The notes under the pieces: model-generated
The model's database searches: none
What the model saw: only the letters and a program-made list of their open reading frames with translations
What the model was told of the DNA's origin: nothing
NCBI RefSeq assembly: GCF_023370075.1
Contig: NZ_CP097149.1
Coordinates: forward strand, 1,982,001 to 2,046,000
DNA from: Deinococcus sp. QL22
Lineage (GTDB): Bacteria > Deinococcota > Deinococci > Deinococcales > Deinococcaceae
DNA: 64,000 nucleotides
Direction of reading: 5' to 3'
Shown here: positions 18,051 to 27,491 of the stretch, one piece after another
Layout of the letters: the number at the start of each line of letters is the position of its first letter
How positions within the stretch are numbered: the first letter of the stretch is position 1
Position numbers and translations under genes: made by a program

Positions 18051-18826
18051 AGTGTGGCTCCCTGTAGGTGTGGGGAAGATGGATTGAGGGGGCTTGCCAC
18101 GTCGGGCAGCGTCCAGTCGTAAGCGGCAAAAGTGATGTGGAAGGCGGCGATCAGGGCGGCTTTGGCTTCGGCGACGCTGGCCGTGCGTTCCAGGCCGCGC
18201 AACTGGTATTCGCGCTCCACACTGGTCATGTGGGTGCCGCTCAGGCCACACGGCACGATCAGATCGAAGTGTTGCAAGTTGGTGGTCACGTTCAGGCCCA
18301 GCCCGTGCAGCGCCACATTTTTCTGCACGGCCACCCCAAACGAACAGATCTTTTGCTCGTAGGTCAGGCCGTTCACTTCTCGCGGATTCACGTACACGCC
18401 CGCGTAACCGGGGTTGGGGCGGGCGTCGGGCAGGCCCAGAACGGTCAGGGCGTGCAAGGTAGCAGCTTCCAGCAGGCGCAAAAAGTCCGCGACTCGCCGC
18501 CCCACCGGGAAAAGAGCGTAAGCCACCAGTTGGCCGGGGCCGTGGTAGGTCACGTCGCCGCCGCGCTCCACTTCCAGCACCTCTATGCCCTGCGCGGCCA
18601 GATACTCCCGCGTGACCACGATATTGCTGCCTTCCCGCGCTTTGCGGCCCAGCGTCAGTACGGGCGGATGCTCCAGCACCAGCAGGGCAGGACGCCCGCC
18701 CGCCGCTACCCGGGCATGGTGCTGTTTTTGCAAGTCCCACGCTTCCCGGTACGGCACCACGCCCAGGTCAAGCACGTCAAATGCGCCCGCTCCAGCAGCT
18801 TCAAATTCACCCGGTAAGGCTTTCAC
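18047..18826 (-). CDS. lipB: Octanoyl-(acyl carrier protein):protein octanoyltransferase
   Basis: LipB transfers octanoyl groups from ACP to lipoyl domains and provides the substrate for LipA. Of its 259 residues, key motifs are [16 protein letters not shown], the catalytic Lys in QKICSFGV and the catalytic Cys in [13 protein letters not shown]. The GTG at 18826 stands seven nt behind TACAAT (18834-18839 on this strand), with TTGGAG 16 nt further, so the transcript is probably leaderless. It is the first gene of the lipB-lipA operon. Confidence 0.95.
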   Translation of the reverse strand: MKALPGEFEAAGAGAFDVLDLGVVPYREAWDLQKQHHARVAAGGRPALLVLEHPPVLTLGRKAREGSNIVVTREYLAAQGIEVLEVERGGDVTYHGPGQLVAYALFPVGRRVADFLRLLEAATLHALTVLGLPDARPNPGYAGVYVNPREVNGLTYEQKICSFGVAVQKNVALHGLGLNVTTNLQHFDLIVPCGLSGTHMTSVEREYQLRGLERTASVAEAKAALIAAFHITFAAYDWTLPDVASPLNPSSPHLQGATL

Positions 18827-18833
18827 ATCCGGA

Positions 18834-18861
18834 ATTGTACGCCTCTGCCGCCACTCTCCAA
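18834..18861 (-). promoter_or_regulatory. Promoter of lipB-lipA
   Basis: On the minus strand TTGGAG (18856-18861) and TACAAT (18834-18839) are 16 nt apart; the GTG start follows seven nt later. Confidence 0.6.
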
Positions 18862-18983
18862 GGTGTGAAGAGGATGCATTTGGCGCCCTATTGACCAGTT
18901 CAGTTGGTGAAACAGAGCGTGTGTGGTGGTAGGCACGAGGAAAAGTTGCGTGGCGGGGTGTCCGGTGGGGATGGACGGGGGCT

Positions 18984-19075
18984 TGGTCTAAGGTGAGGGG
19001 CCGGGAGCGGGTGCTAGGGGCAACGGCTCAAGTTTGAATCCCTTCTTAGTCCCTTAGACCCTAATCCCTTAGACG
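18984..19075. repeat. GTCTAAGG-type intergenic repeat
   Basis: GTCTAAGG near 18986 faces several CCTTAGAC words between about 19051 and 19075. On the minus strand it follows the exported-protein gene stop at 19094, as GTCTAAGGGATTAGGGTC and related words. It has the same composition and placement as the copies at 6.6, 27.3, 46.4 and 62.9 kb. Confidence 0.55.
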
Positions 19076-19093
19076 ACATCCCAAACGCAACCG

Positions 19094-19585
19094 CTACTGC
19101 CCTCGGCCACTCACTCCCCGCGCCACCTGATCTTCGGTGCGGTCTTGCTCCAAGGCAATGCCGAACGCGCTGATTTTTCCGGCCTTGTCGAAGCCGATGG
19201 TCAGGGCCCACACCAACTTGGGAGCCTTCTGAAACGCGGCGCTGCGCATGTAATAGGTCACGCCTGCCCGCGTAAACGTGCGTTCGCGCACCAGCTCCTG
19301 CTCTGCGCCGAAATCGCGCACGCCCGTCTCCCTGAATTGCCGGAAGCCTGCCAGCGTGCCCCATTGCCCGCGCACACCTTCGGTAAAGGCGTTCCAGAGG
19401 TTATCCAACTTCACCGCGTAAAACTCTTTCATCAGCGTGCGTCCGCGTGTCAGAGCGGCTTTTTCGGCAGCAGTGGACGTGGCGGAAGCGGGAAGTGCGG
19501 GCGGCGTTTTTTGGGCCTTGGCGGGCGTGGTGGCCGTCAAGACCAACAGGAATGCTCCAGCAGCCAGCGGGCGTATGGGATTCAT
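19094..19585 (-). CDS. Hypothetical exported protein (DUF3887-like)
   Basis: This 163-residue protein has a signal peptide (MNPIRPLAAGAFLLVL, cleavage near AKA-QK). The mature part has a fold-like pattern of a helix (ALTRGRTLMKEFYAVKLDNLW) and strands (VRERTFTRAGVTYYMRSAAF) reminiscent of DUF3887/NTF2-like small secreted domains. The family assignment is tentative and the function unknown. It is a single gene followed by a GTCTAAGG repeat block. Confidence 0.65.
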   Translation of the reverse strand: MNPIRPLAAGAFLLVLTATTPAKAQKTPPALPASATSTAAEKAALTRGRTLMKEFYAVKLDNLWNAFTEGVRGQWGTLAGFRQFRETGVRDFGAEQELVRERTFTRAGVTYYMRSAAFQKAPKLVWALTIGFDKAGKISAFGIALEQDRTEDQVARGVSGRGQ

Positions 19586-19652
19586 GGCCCAGCGTAAGGG
19601 CTAGCGGGCAGCGGTCATGTCAGCAGGATGACGATTTGGGAGCAGTCAGTGT

Positions 19653-20507
19653 TCATTCCCAAAGGCAGTTCAGGCCCAGCAGCTGCTCTATCACCACAGC
19701 CACCCCGTCCTGATCGTTGCTGAGCGTGACTTCTGAAGCAGCGGCCAACGCTTCGGGTTCGGCATTGGCCACAGCCACGCCCCGGCCTGCCCAGGCCAGC
19801 AGTTCGGCGTCGTTGGGGGCGTCTCCGAAGGCCAACACTTCAGCCGCCTCAATCCCCAGAAGGCGGCACAACTGCGCCAGCCCCCACGCTTTGCTGACCC
19901 CTTCGGCCAATACCTCCAAAAAGGGTGCGCCCGAGTGGGTTACGGCGAATCCCGGCAAGTTCAGCGCCTGCACCTCGGCCAACAGTTGACGCGGCGTGAG
20001 GCGGGCGTGACGCACGATCAGCTTGAGGCTGGGGGCGTCCAGCACGGCCTCCAGGCCATATCTACCCATCTCGGCAGGATCGCGCTTGTGATCCTCGAAG
20101 CTTGCCAGAGCCGCGTATCCGTGCTGCGCCACAAACCGTTCGCCGCCGTCGCGCACGCTGGCAAAGCGCACGTCCGGCACGCGTTCAGACAACAGGTTTG
20201 CGAGCCGAGTCTGGGCCTCTATCTCCACATGGGCCGCAAACAGAGTCTCACCCGTACTCAGATGAATGCCGTGTGCGCCGTTGCCACACAGCGCCCAGCC
20301 GCTAAATCCAGCCATTTCTGCAATTCGCCGCACTCCACGCGGTTGCCGGGCCGTGACGGGCACGATCTGGATGCCTGCTGCCCGCGCCGCGTTCAGGGCC
20401 GCCCGTGTGCGGGGGCTGACTGTCTGATCCGAGCGAAGCAAAGTGCCGTCCAGATCGGTGGCAATCAGCCGAACGGGGCGCGGCGCACGGTTTACACGAT
20501 CATTCAC
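19653..20507 (-). CDS. HAD-superfamily Cof-type phosphatase
   Basis: This 284-residue HAD hydrolase of the Cof/YbiV type dephosphorylates small phosphorylated metabolites; the substrate cannot be told. The nucleophile motif DLDGTLL has Asp 18 and Asp 20, motif II is VPVTAR, the conserved Lys is in SLKLI, and motif IV is [12 protein letters not shown]. Its start overlaps the acpS stop by 8 bp, so the two are likely co-transcribed. Confidence 0.88.
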   Translation of the reverse strand: MNDRVNRAPRPVRLIATDLDGTLLRSDQTVSPRTRAALNAARAAGIQIVPVTARQPRGVRRIAEMAGFSGWALCGNGAHGIHLSTGETLFAAHVEIEAQTRLANLLSERVPDVRFASVRDGGERFVAQHGYAALASFEDHKRDPAEMGRYGLEAVLDAPSLKLIVRHARLTPRQLLAEVQALNLPGFAVTHSGAPFLEVLAEGVSKAWGLAQLCRLLGIEAAEVLAFGDAPNDAELLAWAGRGVAVANAEPEALAAASEVTLSNDQDGVAVVIEQLLGLNCLWE

Positions 20508-20886
20508 GCTGTTCCAGAATCACCACTGCCGCCGCGTGTTCCCGCGTGTGGGTCAGGCTCAGATGCGCCACCCAGCCGCGTTCCTGCATCTCGGCGGCGA
20601 TGTGCGGCGCAAAGCCCAGGATAGGCGGCGCGAACGGAAAAGGCCCGTCTGGGGTGCGCTCGCGTTCTACCCACACGTCGCGCCAACCGTGGGGCCGGGG
20701 CCAGACTTTCTGAAAAGCTTCCTTGGCCGCAAACCGGGCCGCAAAACTGGGCACCGGGTCGGCCAATCCCGCGCAGTACGCCAATTCGGAGGGATGAAAC
20801 AGCCGCTCGGCTCGCGCTCCTTCCCGCGCCAGTACGCCCCGGATGCGTTCCACTTCGATCAGGTCGTTTCCTATGGCGAGGATCAT
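20500..20886 (-). CDS. acpS: Holo-[acyl-carrier-protein] synthase
   Basis: AcpS transfers 4'-phosphopantetheine from CoA to a Ser of ACP, activating fatty acid synthesis. The 128 residues carry the two family signatures: [10 protein letters not shown] (metal-binding Asp 8) and [15 protein letters not shown] (Glu in the AKEA motif). TACAAT lies eight nt before the ATG. The downstream HAD gene overlaps its end. Confidence 0.93.
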   Translation of the reverse strand: MILAIGNDLIEVERIRGVLAREGARAERLFHPSELAYCAGLADPVPSFAARFAAKEAFQKVWPRPHGWRDVWVERERTPDGPFPFAPPILGFAPHIAAEMQERGWVAHLSLTHTREHAAAVVILEQRE

Positions 20887-21046
20887 TGGGGAAGATTGTA
20901 GGGCGCTGCGGGCGGGGTGATCTTGAATCGTAGAGATTGGCGATGAATCTTTCCGGCCTGTTGCCGAACTGGAACTCCAAAAACGTTAAAGCTCTCTCCT
21001 GCTGCGCTGTTCCCACGGTCTATGGTCTACCCTCTACACTCCCCCT

Positions 21047-21766
21047 GTGACCCAACCCGCGCCTCTGTTTCCCGACCTGCACCTGTACGATGTGGCCCGC
21101 CTGCTGCAAGCAAACGCCGCCCAGTGGCAGGCGCTCGGCGTGGTGCGGGTGCGGGTGTTCGGCAGCGTGGCGCGGGGGCAGGCGCGGAACGATTCGGATG
21201 TGGATTTACTGGTGGATTTCGCGTCCCAGCCCGCATCCGGTGGGCCGCCAGCGGGCCTGCTGCAACTCATGCGTGTTAAAGACCTGTTTGAAGACCTGCT
21301 GGAGCGCCGCGTGGACGTGCTGACCGAAGGCGGCCTGAAGCCTGCGCTGAGGCGTGAAATCCTGGCTGACTGCGTGGATGTGATGAATGCGGGCGCGGGC
21401 CCGCCCACTCCGCCCCGTGTGGGCGTGAAGCGGTGGCGTTGGCGGGTCTTCGACTTGCTGGACGCTCTGGACCGCGTTGAGCGTTTTACGTTCCCGCACA
21501 CGCTGACCACCTTTCTGGCCGATGAACAGGCTCAGGACGCCGTGCTGCACAACCTCGCCCGCTTAGGCGAAACCACCAAATTCATTCCCCAGCGTGTGCA
21601 GGACACGCACCCGGAAGTGCCGTGGGTGCTGCTGCGCGATATTCGCAACCTCGTCTCACACGACTATTTTGGAATAGATACTGAATTGCTGCGGCACACA
21701 GCCCGCCACGAATTGCCGGGGCTGCGGGCGGCGCTACAGGCACTTGCGGAAGGGGAAGAGGAGTAG
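21047..21766 (+). CDS. Fused MNT nucleotidyltransferase-HEPN protein
   Basis: One 239-residue frame joins two proteins normally encoded separately as the MntA/HepT toxin-antitoxin pair. Residues 15-112 are a minimal nucleotidyltransferase: GS at 39-40, SDVDLLVD with D51 and D53, and the third acidic residue D90 in RRVDVL. A Pro/Gly linker (about 115-127) leads to a DUF86-type HEPN domain with the RX4HXY motif as R200...H205-D206-Y207. In the known system MntA adenylylates the HepT tyrosine and silences its RNase. All key residues are present here. The GTG start is six nt behind TACACT (21035-21040), suggesting a leaderless mRNA. No separate partner gene lies nearby. Confidence 0.85.
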   Translation: MTQPAPLFPDLHLYDVARLLQANAAQWQALGVVRVRVFGSVARGQARNDSDVDLLVDFASQPASGGPPAGLLQLMRVKDLFEDLLERRVDVLTEGGLKPALRREILADCVDVMNAGAGPPTPPRVGVKRWRWRVFDLLDALDRVERFTFPHTLTTFLADEQAQDAVLHNLARLGETTKFIPQRVQDTHPEVPWVLLRDIRNLVSHDYFGIDTELLRHTARHELPGLRAALQALAEGEEE

Positions 21767-21782
21767 GGGAGAGGCGGGAAGG

Positions 21783-21815
21783 TGTGGGCCAGGAACTCTA
21801 GGAGCCTGCCCCCAC
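21783..21815. terminator. Convergent hairpin after MNT-HEPN gene
   Basis: GTGGG...CAGG pairs with CCTG...CCCAC around an AACTCTAGGAG loop, followed by TATCTTTCTT. It lies between convergent genes. Confidence 0.5.
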
Positions 21816-21833
21816 TATCTTTCTTCCGTCACC

Positions 21834-22811
21834 CTAATTCCAGGCCATTCCCGCCCGCTCCTGCCAGTACGCCGCCGGAGTTTGCGCCGCGTCCTGCAAG
21901 GCGTCCAACTCCTCTGGCCCCAGCTTCAGATTCAGGGCGCTGAGGTTGCTGTGAAGGTGCTGCTGGGTGGCCGCGCCGCTGAGAACCGTGTCGGCCCAGG
22001 GTTGCGCGAGGGCGGCGGCCAACGCCAAAGCGTCGGGCGTGGTGTGCAGGCGGGCGCACAGGTCGGTGATGGATTGAGGAACGCTGCCCCGTGCGCTCAG
22101 GCGGCCATTGGCGACGGCTTCCTTGACCACCACGCCCCAGCCCGCCGCGTGCGCCTCCGCCAACGCCGCGCCTACCGAAGACTCCAGCAGATTCCAGGTG
22201 GCCTGCACCACACTCAGCGGATTTACGCCGTCTAAGCGCACGTCTAGCGCCCGCTGCAAGGTGTCGGCCTGGGCAGGCCCGCTCAGGCTCAGGCCCACGC
22301 GCACGCCGGAGTCGGCCAGTTCTACCAGCCGGGCCAGCACCGCAAGGTCGTCCAGCACGCCCGTTTCCAGCGTCGCGGAATGAATCAGATAAAGGTCGGG
22401 TGTGCGGCGCAGGGCGGCCAACGTTTCGGGCCATTGCCGCTCCAGTGTGGGCCGCGTATGGTCTTTGACCTCGTGCTGTGCGGCGTCGGTGCGCCAGTTG
22501 GCGGTGTAGGTGTAGCCCCATTTGCTGCCTACCGTTGTGTCATATCCGCGATCTGCCAGCCAGCTCCCCAAAAACTCCTCAGCCAGTCCGTAGCTGCGGG
22601 CGGCGTCAAAGTAACGGATACCCGCCGCCCAAGCCTCGTCCAGCATGACGTGAGCATTGGCCCGCATCGCCTCCACCGACTTCTCTGGCCCCAAATCGGC
22701 CCCATGCCCTACGTTGATATAACCGGGCCGCCCCAACGCTGCCAGGCCGAGGCCGAGGCGCGTCACAGTGGGCAGATTGGCTCCCAGCAGGCGGGTTTCC
22801 AGCGCCGTCAT
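21834..22811 (-). CDS. Aldo/keto reductase
   Basis: This 325-residue aldo/keto reductase, probably NADPH-dependent, has the catalytic Asp and Tyr in YFDAARSYGLAEEFLGSW, Lys in GSKWGYTY and His in YLIHSATL. The substrate is unknown. The start overlaps the RidA stop by 4 bp, making it the last gene of an epimerase-RidA-reductase operon. The sequence is unrelated in detail to the truncated reductase at 16.3 kb. Confidence 0.9.
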   Translation of the reverse strand: MTALETRLLGANLPTVTRLGLGLAALGRPGYINVGHGADLGPEKSVEAMRANAHVMLDEAWAAGIRYFDAARSYGLAEEFLGSWLADRGYDTTVGSKWGYTYTANWRTDAAQHEVKDHTRPTLERQWPETLAALRRTPDLYLIHSATLETGVLDDLAVLARLVELADSGVRVGLSLSGPAQADTLQRALDVRLDGVNPLSVVQATWNLLESSVGAALAEAHAAGWGVVVKEAVANGRLSARGSVPQSITDLCARLHTTPDALALAAALAQPWADTVLSGAATQQHLHSNLSALNLKLGPEELDALQDAAQTPAAYWQERAGMAWN

Positions 22812-23245
22812 CGGGAAGAATCCAGCTCAGTCTCTCCGCTCTCCAGGCTCGGCAGCGGCAGAATCGCCTCGGCTTCGATTTCTACCAGATGTTCGGGATC
22901 AATCAGGGCGGCCACCTGCACCATGCTGGCGGCGGGGCGAATATCGGCAAAAACCTCGCCGTGAGCGCGGCCCACCGCTTCCCACTGCCCGATATCGGTC
23001 ACGTAGATTCGGGTTCTGACCACATGTTCCATCCGTCCGCCCAGGCGTTCGAGCGCGGCCTGAATGATGTTGAGGATCACGCGGGTCTGGCCCGCCGCGT
23101 CTCCCACACACTGCACCTCGCCGTGCAGGGTGGCGGTGGTTCCGGCCACATGAATGATCTGCCCCACCCGCACGGCCCGCGAATAGCCCACCACGTCTTC
23201 CCACGGGCTGCCGCCAGAGATACGCTGAGGTTGCACAGCCTTCAT
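22808..23245 (-). CDS. RidA (YjgF/YER057c/UK114) family protein
   Basis: This 145-residue protein is of the RidA superfamily. Archetypal members hydrolyse reactive enamine/imine intermediates; many subfamilies have other roles. The signature near residues 103-108 (RTRIYVTDI, with the Arg used in substrate binding) is present. It is coupled on both sides by 4-bp overlaps to an epimerase and an aldo/keto reductase, suggesting a role in a small catabolic pathway rather than general detoxification. Confidence 0.88.
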   Translation of the reverse strand: MKAVQPQRISGGSPWEDVVGYSRAVRVGQIIHVAGTTATLHGEVQCVGDAAGQTRVILNIIQAALERLGGRMEHVVRTRIYVTDIGQWEAVGRAHGEVFADIRPAASMVQVAALIDPEHLVEIEAEAILPLPSLESGETELDSSR

Positions 23246-24141
23246 TGTCCTTCTCCCACAGCGGCCAGGCCCACATAATCCGGCGCGGCAAAGATCCCGC
23301 CCTGCCGCTGTTCCGTGATGTCTGCCGGGTCGCCGTGAAGGTGGCCCACGGCCTCTGCGTAGGCTTCGGCATCGTCCTGCGGCGCGTAGCCAATCTCGGC
23401 CCAGCCTTCATCGGTCATCCAGCGGCGGGTGTTGCCGCTGATGCCTGCCACGATTCGGAAGCCGTCTGGCAGGGCGCTGGAAGGTGCGGTGACTGCGCGG
23501 GCAAACAGTTGGGCGGCGTCGCGGTGAGACAGCCACGTCGACAGGTGGCGGGCGTCCTGCGGCTCCTGCTGAAACGAGCAGATCCGCACCGACACGAATT
23601 CCAGTGCGAATTTTTCAGCGTACATGCGTCCCAGCGCCTCGCCGTACACCTTGCTGATGCCGTAGTGGGTATCGGGGCGCACGGGCACATTGGGGCCAAT
23701 TGGGGGGCCAATCGGGGTGCGGGGATACATCCCCACCGTGTGAATGCTGCTGGCAAAGGCCACGCGCTGCACGCCTGCAAGCCGCGCCGCTTCCAGCACA
23801 TGATAGGTGCCGTCTATGTTCACGTCCCGGATGCGTCCGTAGCGGTCTTCGTTGGCAATGCCTCCCAGATGAATCACGGCGTCCACGCCCTGCATGACTG
23901 CTTGCATGGCGGCAAAATCGGTCAGGTCGGCCAATTGCACTTCTTCGCCTGACTGGGTGTCTCCACCCCGCGCCGGGCCGAGGTCGCGGGCGTCGGTCAG
24001 GCGTAATACGGTCTGGGAACCGGGTAAAAAGTCGCGCAACTGGCTTCTCAGGGTGCTACCGATTTCTCCGGCGGCTCCAGTGATCAGGATTCGGCGGGGG
24101 TAAACGCTGGATTGATGGGAGTGATTGCTGGGGGCATTCAT
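23242..24141 (-). CDS. NAD-dependent epimerase/dehydratase family protein
   Basis: This 299-residue extended SDR has the dinucleotide motif TGAAGEIGS near 21-29, HLGGIANEDRY, and the catalytic YGISK near 166-170. It most resembles uronate dehydrogenase-like enzymes, which oxidise hexuronic acids to aldarolactones; that assignment is by general appearance only. It is the first gene of the three-gene operon with RidA and an aldo/keto reductase. Confidence 0.87.
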   Translation of the reverse strand: MNAPSNHSHQSSVYPRRILITGAAGEIGSTLRSQLRDFLPGSQTVLRLTDARDLGPARGGDTQSGEEVQLADLTDFAAMQAVMQGVDAVIHLGGIANEDRYGRIRDVNIDGTYHVLEAARLAGVQRVAFASSIHTVGMYPRTPIGPPIGPNVPVRPDTHYGISKVYGEALGRMYAEKFALEFVSVRICSFQQEPQDARHLSTWLSHRDAAQLFARAVTAPSSALPDGFRIVAGISGNTRRWMTDEGWAEIGYAPQDDAEAYAEAVGHLHGDPADITEQRQGGIFAAPDYVGLAAVGEGQ

Positions 24142-24454
24142 GCCCTCTATCCTGCCGCCTCCGGCCCCTTCGTGTGTTCATCTGGGCGACCCTGCCAAAC
24201 CTAAGCAAACGCTCATGGCCGCATGTGAAGGGGGATTGAAGCTGGGCTGTACGGTAATCGGGGCGATCCAACTCTGGTCACTGCTGTCCACCCTCAAGGG
24301 CGAACCTTAATGTATCGGGTGGTCAATTATACCCGGTTCAGTTAAATATTTTACAATCTAGCCCGTTCAATACCGATTGTCTGTTGATTCCATGGAGGCC
24401 GTACGCCATCGTTTGTCCCCTCTCAAGTGCTGGCCCGTTGTACAGGAGAACTTT
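24142..24454. other. Intergenic region before DUF937 gene
   Basis: No gene is supported. A short inverted repeat, CGGGT (24316-24320) and ACCCG (24331-24335), precedes an AT-rich stretch with the -10-like TACAAT around 24352-24357. A Shine-Dalgarno sequence (AGGAGA) stands eight nt before the ATG at 24455, so this gene has a leader of roughly 90 nt. Confidence 0.45.
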
Positions 24455-27292
24455 ATGACCTTACTGGATCAAATCCAAAGCTATTTTGGAGCCGGAGCCG
24501 CAGAGCAGTTGGGCCGCGCCGTCAATCTGTCGCCAGACCAGGCCCGCACCGCGCTGCACGCTGGTTTACCCCTGCAACTCGACGCTATCGTTGACCACGC
24601 CTCCTCTGCGGAAGGCCGCGAACAACTTGTGGATGCCGTGCAAAACCTGCCCCAATTTGCCAGCGTACAGGACGCTCTGAACGACGCCGACGGAGCCAGC
24701 AATCTGGAACGGGCCGGAGAAATGCTCGCCCCAGTGTTGCTGGGCGGGCACGCAGATCGAATTACGCAATCGGTGGCGGCCAAACTCACGGCGGGCCACA
24801 CAGACGCCGGAGTCATCGGCGGTCTGCACAGCGGGGCGCAGCGTCTGATGCAGATGGCGCTGCCGCTATTGCTCAGCTTTTTGGGCCAGCGCGGTCTGAA
24901 TGCAGGCAACGTGACCACCATGCTGCCGAGTATGAAGGGCGGCCTGGCGGGCCTTGCCGGGATGGGCGCTGCCGGAGCCGGACTGGTGGGGGCAGGCTTG
25001 GCCGGAACTGGGCTGGCCGGAGCGGGTGCGCTGGCCGCTGGCCTCGGCAAACCTGATCTGACCATTCCGGAAGTGAAGTTGTCAGAACTGAACAAGCCAG
25101 AGCTGAATAAACCGGAACTGGGCAAGATCAACTTGAGTCCCACTGAAATTGCCACACCTGATCTGCATAAGCCCAATCTGGGGGCAATTGGCGGTGGCGC
25201 TGTCGGAGGGCTGGCCGCTGCTGGAGCCGCTGGTTTGGCCGGAGCAGCACTGACCTCGGGTAACCTGCTGGACTTTCTCAAGGGTCAATTTACGCCTGCG
25301 GTGGCCGAGCAAGTGGGCAAATCGGCGGGCTTTGGCGGCAGTACGGCCAGCCGCGCCACCCTCGCCGCGCTGCCTCTGGTGCTCAACGCTCTGATCAACA
25401 AGGGCCGCACCGAATCGGGCGCAAACGACGTGTTGAATATGGCCCGCCCGCTGGGGCATCTGGCCGCAGCCGACGGCACCCTAAACACCAACCTGCTCAA
25501 CGACGGCGCTGAAACAGCCCGGATCGAGGGTCAGGGACGCGGGTTGCTGGGCGGCTTATTTGGCAACGTAGAGGCCGTCACCGGGCGACTCGGTACGGCG
25601 CTGGGGGGCAGCGGTGCAAACGCTGGGCGGCTCCTGGCGATCCTGACGCCGCTGGTGCTGAGCATGCTGGGCAACCGCGCCCGTGCAGGTGGCGTGGGTG
25701 CAGGCGCATTCTCTGGCCTGTTGGGTGGAATGGGTGGCAGCCTGGCCGGTCTGTTGCCTACTGGCCTCTCCAGTCTGGGCGGCCTGCTCGGTGCTGGTGC
25801 GCTGGGTGCTGGTGCAGTGGGTGCAGCGGCCACAACGGTTGCAGCGGCAGTCCCGCCTGCTCCCCGTCCGGTCACGCCCCCGGCGACTCCGCCTGTGGTC
25901 ACGCCCGCAGTCGTCAGGGAGCCGGAACGCAAACGCGGCGGCTTTCCCTGGTGGCTGATTCCGTTGGCGCTGCTGCTGCTCTTGGGTGGGTGCTGGGTTC
26001 TGAACCGCAATCCTGCGTCCACAACGGGCACAGGCACCAGTACAGGCAACACAGCGGGCGCGGCGGTGGGCGGCATCGTGGTCACCAACCCCACGTCTGA
26101 TTCCAACCTGCCTGCCGCCGAATTCACCATGAGTGGCACGGGCACGGCGGGTGACACGCTCACCATTGCCGACCAGGGCCAGGAAGTCGCCACCTCTACC
26201 GTCGGTGCAGACGGTCAGTGGACGGCGGCCATTCCCGCGCCCACAGTAGGCGAGCACACCTACAGCATCACGGGTGCAGACGGCACGGCCAAGAGTGAAT
26301 TCAAGGTCAACATCACCGACGACGCGGCCAGCACTGAGCCAACCGGAACCGATGCGGCTTCGACGGGCGACTCTGGTACGGGCGACTTCAGCATCACCGA
26401 ACCCGCTGCGGGCGCGATCCTGCCCGCCGGAGACTTTGCCCTGAGTGGCACGGGCACCGCTGGACAGGAAATCGAAGTGTTCGACGGCGACACCAGCCTC
26501 GGCAAAGTCACGGTAGACGAGGGCGGCAACTGGACATTGCCCGTGACTGGCGCGGTTGCCGGAGCGCGGGCCTACGCCATTAAAGGCGCAGACGGCACCG
26601 AACTCGCCACCCTGAGCGCCACTGTCGGAGACGCTGCTGTGGGCGACGCCGCTACCGAAGCGCCTGCCGACGAAGCCGCCGCACCTGCTGACGACAGTGC
26701 CGCTGACAACACTGCGGGCGCTGCTGCCCCCGCTGCCGCCGACTTCTCCATCACCACCCCCGCTGCCGACGCCCAATTGCCCGCAGGCGGCTTTACCCTC
26801 AGTGGTCAGGGCACACCCGGAGCCAGCGTAGAAATCTTTGAAGACGACGTGAGTCTCGGCAACGTCACGGTAGGCGCAGACGGCGCCTGGACGAAAGACG
26901 TCCCCAGTCCTGCCGAAGGCGCGCACACCTACGCCGTGAAGGGCAGCGACGGCACCGAGTTGACCACCGTCCGCGCAACTGTGGCCGCCGCAACGGCCTC
27001 TGCTGGTGGCGCTGCTCAGGTGTGCGCCGAGGACTACACCCTCAGCATCACCGACGGCCAAACCGTCAAGGAACCCTTCCGCTTTGGCGGCGTGGGCGGC
27101 GGCGAAGGCTACAGCGTCACCGTCAAACGCGGCGAACGCTTGGTCGGCACCAAAAACATTCAGTTGGACGCCAGCTGTGGCTGGGCCTACGAGAGTCGCC
27201 CCGGTGCGGGCACGGTCACCTACGAGGTTCGTCCTCTGGGTGATGCCAACGCGGAGCCTCTCAGCACGGTAAATCTGACCGTCGCGGAGTAA
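24455..27292 (+). CDS. DUF937 protein with transmembrane helix and Ig-like repeats
   Basis: This 945-residue multi-domain protein starts with a DUF937 domain ([12 protein letters not shown] to about residue 170). A Gly/Ala/Leu-rich stretch follows, with a Pro-Glu-Leu-Asn-Lys repeat near 205-240 ([18 protein letters not shown]), then a second DUF937-like segment (about 270-450). A single membrane helix ([18 protein letters not shown], about 498-517) is followed by three similar Ig-like modules (about 545-630, 648-735, 765-850), each with an SGTGTAG or SGQGTPG turn, and a diverged fourth. There is no signal peptide, so the topology is probably N-in with the Ig-like repeats outside. It may link the envelope to the cytoplasm; the function is unknown. 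Confidence 0.8.
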   Translation: MTLLDQIQSYFGAGAAEQLGRAVNLSPDQARTALHAGLPLQLDAIVDHASSAEGREQLVDAVQNLPQFASVQDALNDADGASNLERAGEMLAPVLLGGHADRITQSVAAKLTAGHTDAGVIGGLHSGAQRLMQMALPLLLSFLGQRGLNAGNVTTMLPSMKGGLAGLAGMGAAGAGLVGAGLAGTGLAGAGALAAGLGKPDLTIPEVKLSELNKPELNKPELGKINLSPTEIATPDLHKPNLGAIGGGAVGGLAAAGAAGLAGAALTSGNLLDFLKGQFTPAVAEQVGKSAGFGGSTASRATLAALPLVLNALINKGRTESGANDVLNMARPLGHLAAADGTLNTNLLNDGAETARIEGQGRGLLGGLFGNVEAVTGRLGTALGGSGANAGRLLAILTPLVLSMLGNRARAGGVGAGAFSGLLGGMGGSLAGLLPTGLSSLGGLLGAGALGAGAVGAAATTVAAAVPPAPRPVTPPATPPVVTPAVVREPERKRGGFPWWLIPLALLLLLGGCWVLNRNPASTTGTGTSTGNTAGAAVGGIVVTNPTSDSNLPAAEFTMSGTGTAGDTLTIADQGQEVATSTVGADGQWTAAIPAPTVGEHTYSITGADGTAKSEFKVNITDDAASTEPTGTDAASTGDSGTGDFSITEPAAGAILPAGDFALSGTGTAGQEIEVFDGDTSLGKVTVDEGGNWTLPVTGAVAGARAYAIKGADGTELATLSATVGDAAVGDAATEAPADEAAAPADDSAADNTAGAAAPAAADFSITTPAADAQLPAGGFTLSGQGTPGASVEIFEDDVSLGNVTVGADGAWTKDVPSPAEGAHTYAVKGSDGTELTTVRATVAAATASAGGAAQVCAEDYTLSITDGQTVKEPFRFGGVGGGEGYSVTVKRGERLVGTKNIQLDASCGWAYESRPGAGTVTYEVRPLGDANAEPLSTVNLTVAE

Positions 27293-27293
27293 G

Positions 27294-27321
27294 GTCTAAG
27301 GGTCTAATAAGTCTAAGGGCC
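27294..27321 (+). repeat. GTCTAAGG repeat block
   Basis: Three GTCTAA words, two of them GTCTAAGGG, begin two nt after the stop codon of the DUF937 gene, reading in the same direction as that gene. Confidence 0.6.
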
Positions 27322-27366
27322 AGAGGACTGGGCAGCACGGCTTTTAGATACTCGCCAACAATCAAT

Positions 27367-27388
27367 ACCGCTCCTTTCGGGGGGCGGT
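27367..27388 (+). terminator. Probable terminator after DUF937 gene
   Basis: ACCGCTCC pairs imperfectly with GGGGGCGGT around a TTTCG loop, followed by TCTCTTG. The T run is weak. Confidence 0.45.
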
Positions 27389-27491
27389 TCTCTTGTGCCG
27401 TTCAGAATGATGTTCTACTGCGCCACCCGGCCTACTGCTGTCCGGCCACGCGGCAGATGCATCCTGCGCCCAACTTCTGCACACTGAACCC

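Noticed and set aside
16953..18122. 389-codon plus-strand frame opposite lipA
   Set aside because: It is antisense to lipA with all its Fe-S cysteine motifs; the composition is His/Gln/Val-rich, typical of shadow frames here.
25556..27061. 501-codon minus-strand frame opposite the DUF937/Ig-like gene
   Set aside because: It is low-complexity Gly/Arg/Cys-rich and arises from the repeated modules of the real gene.
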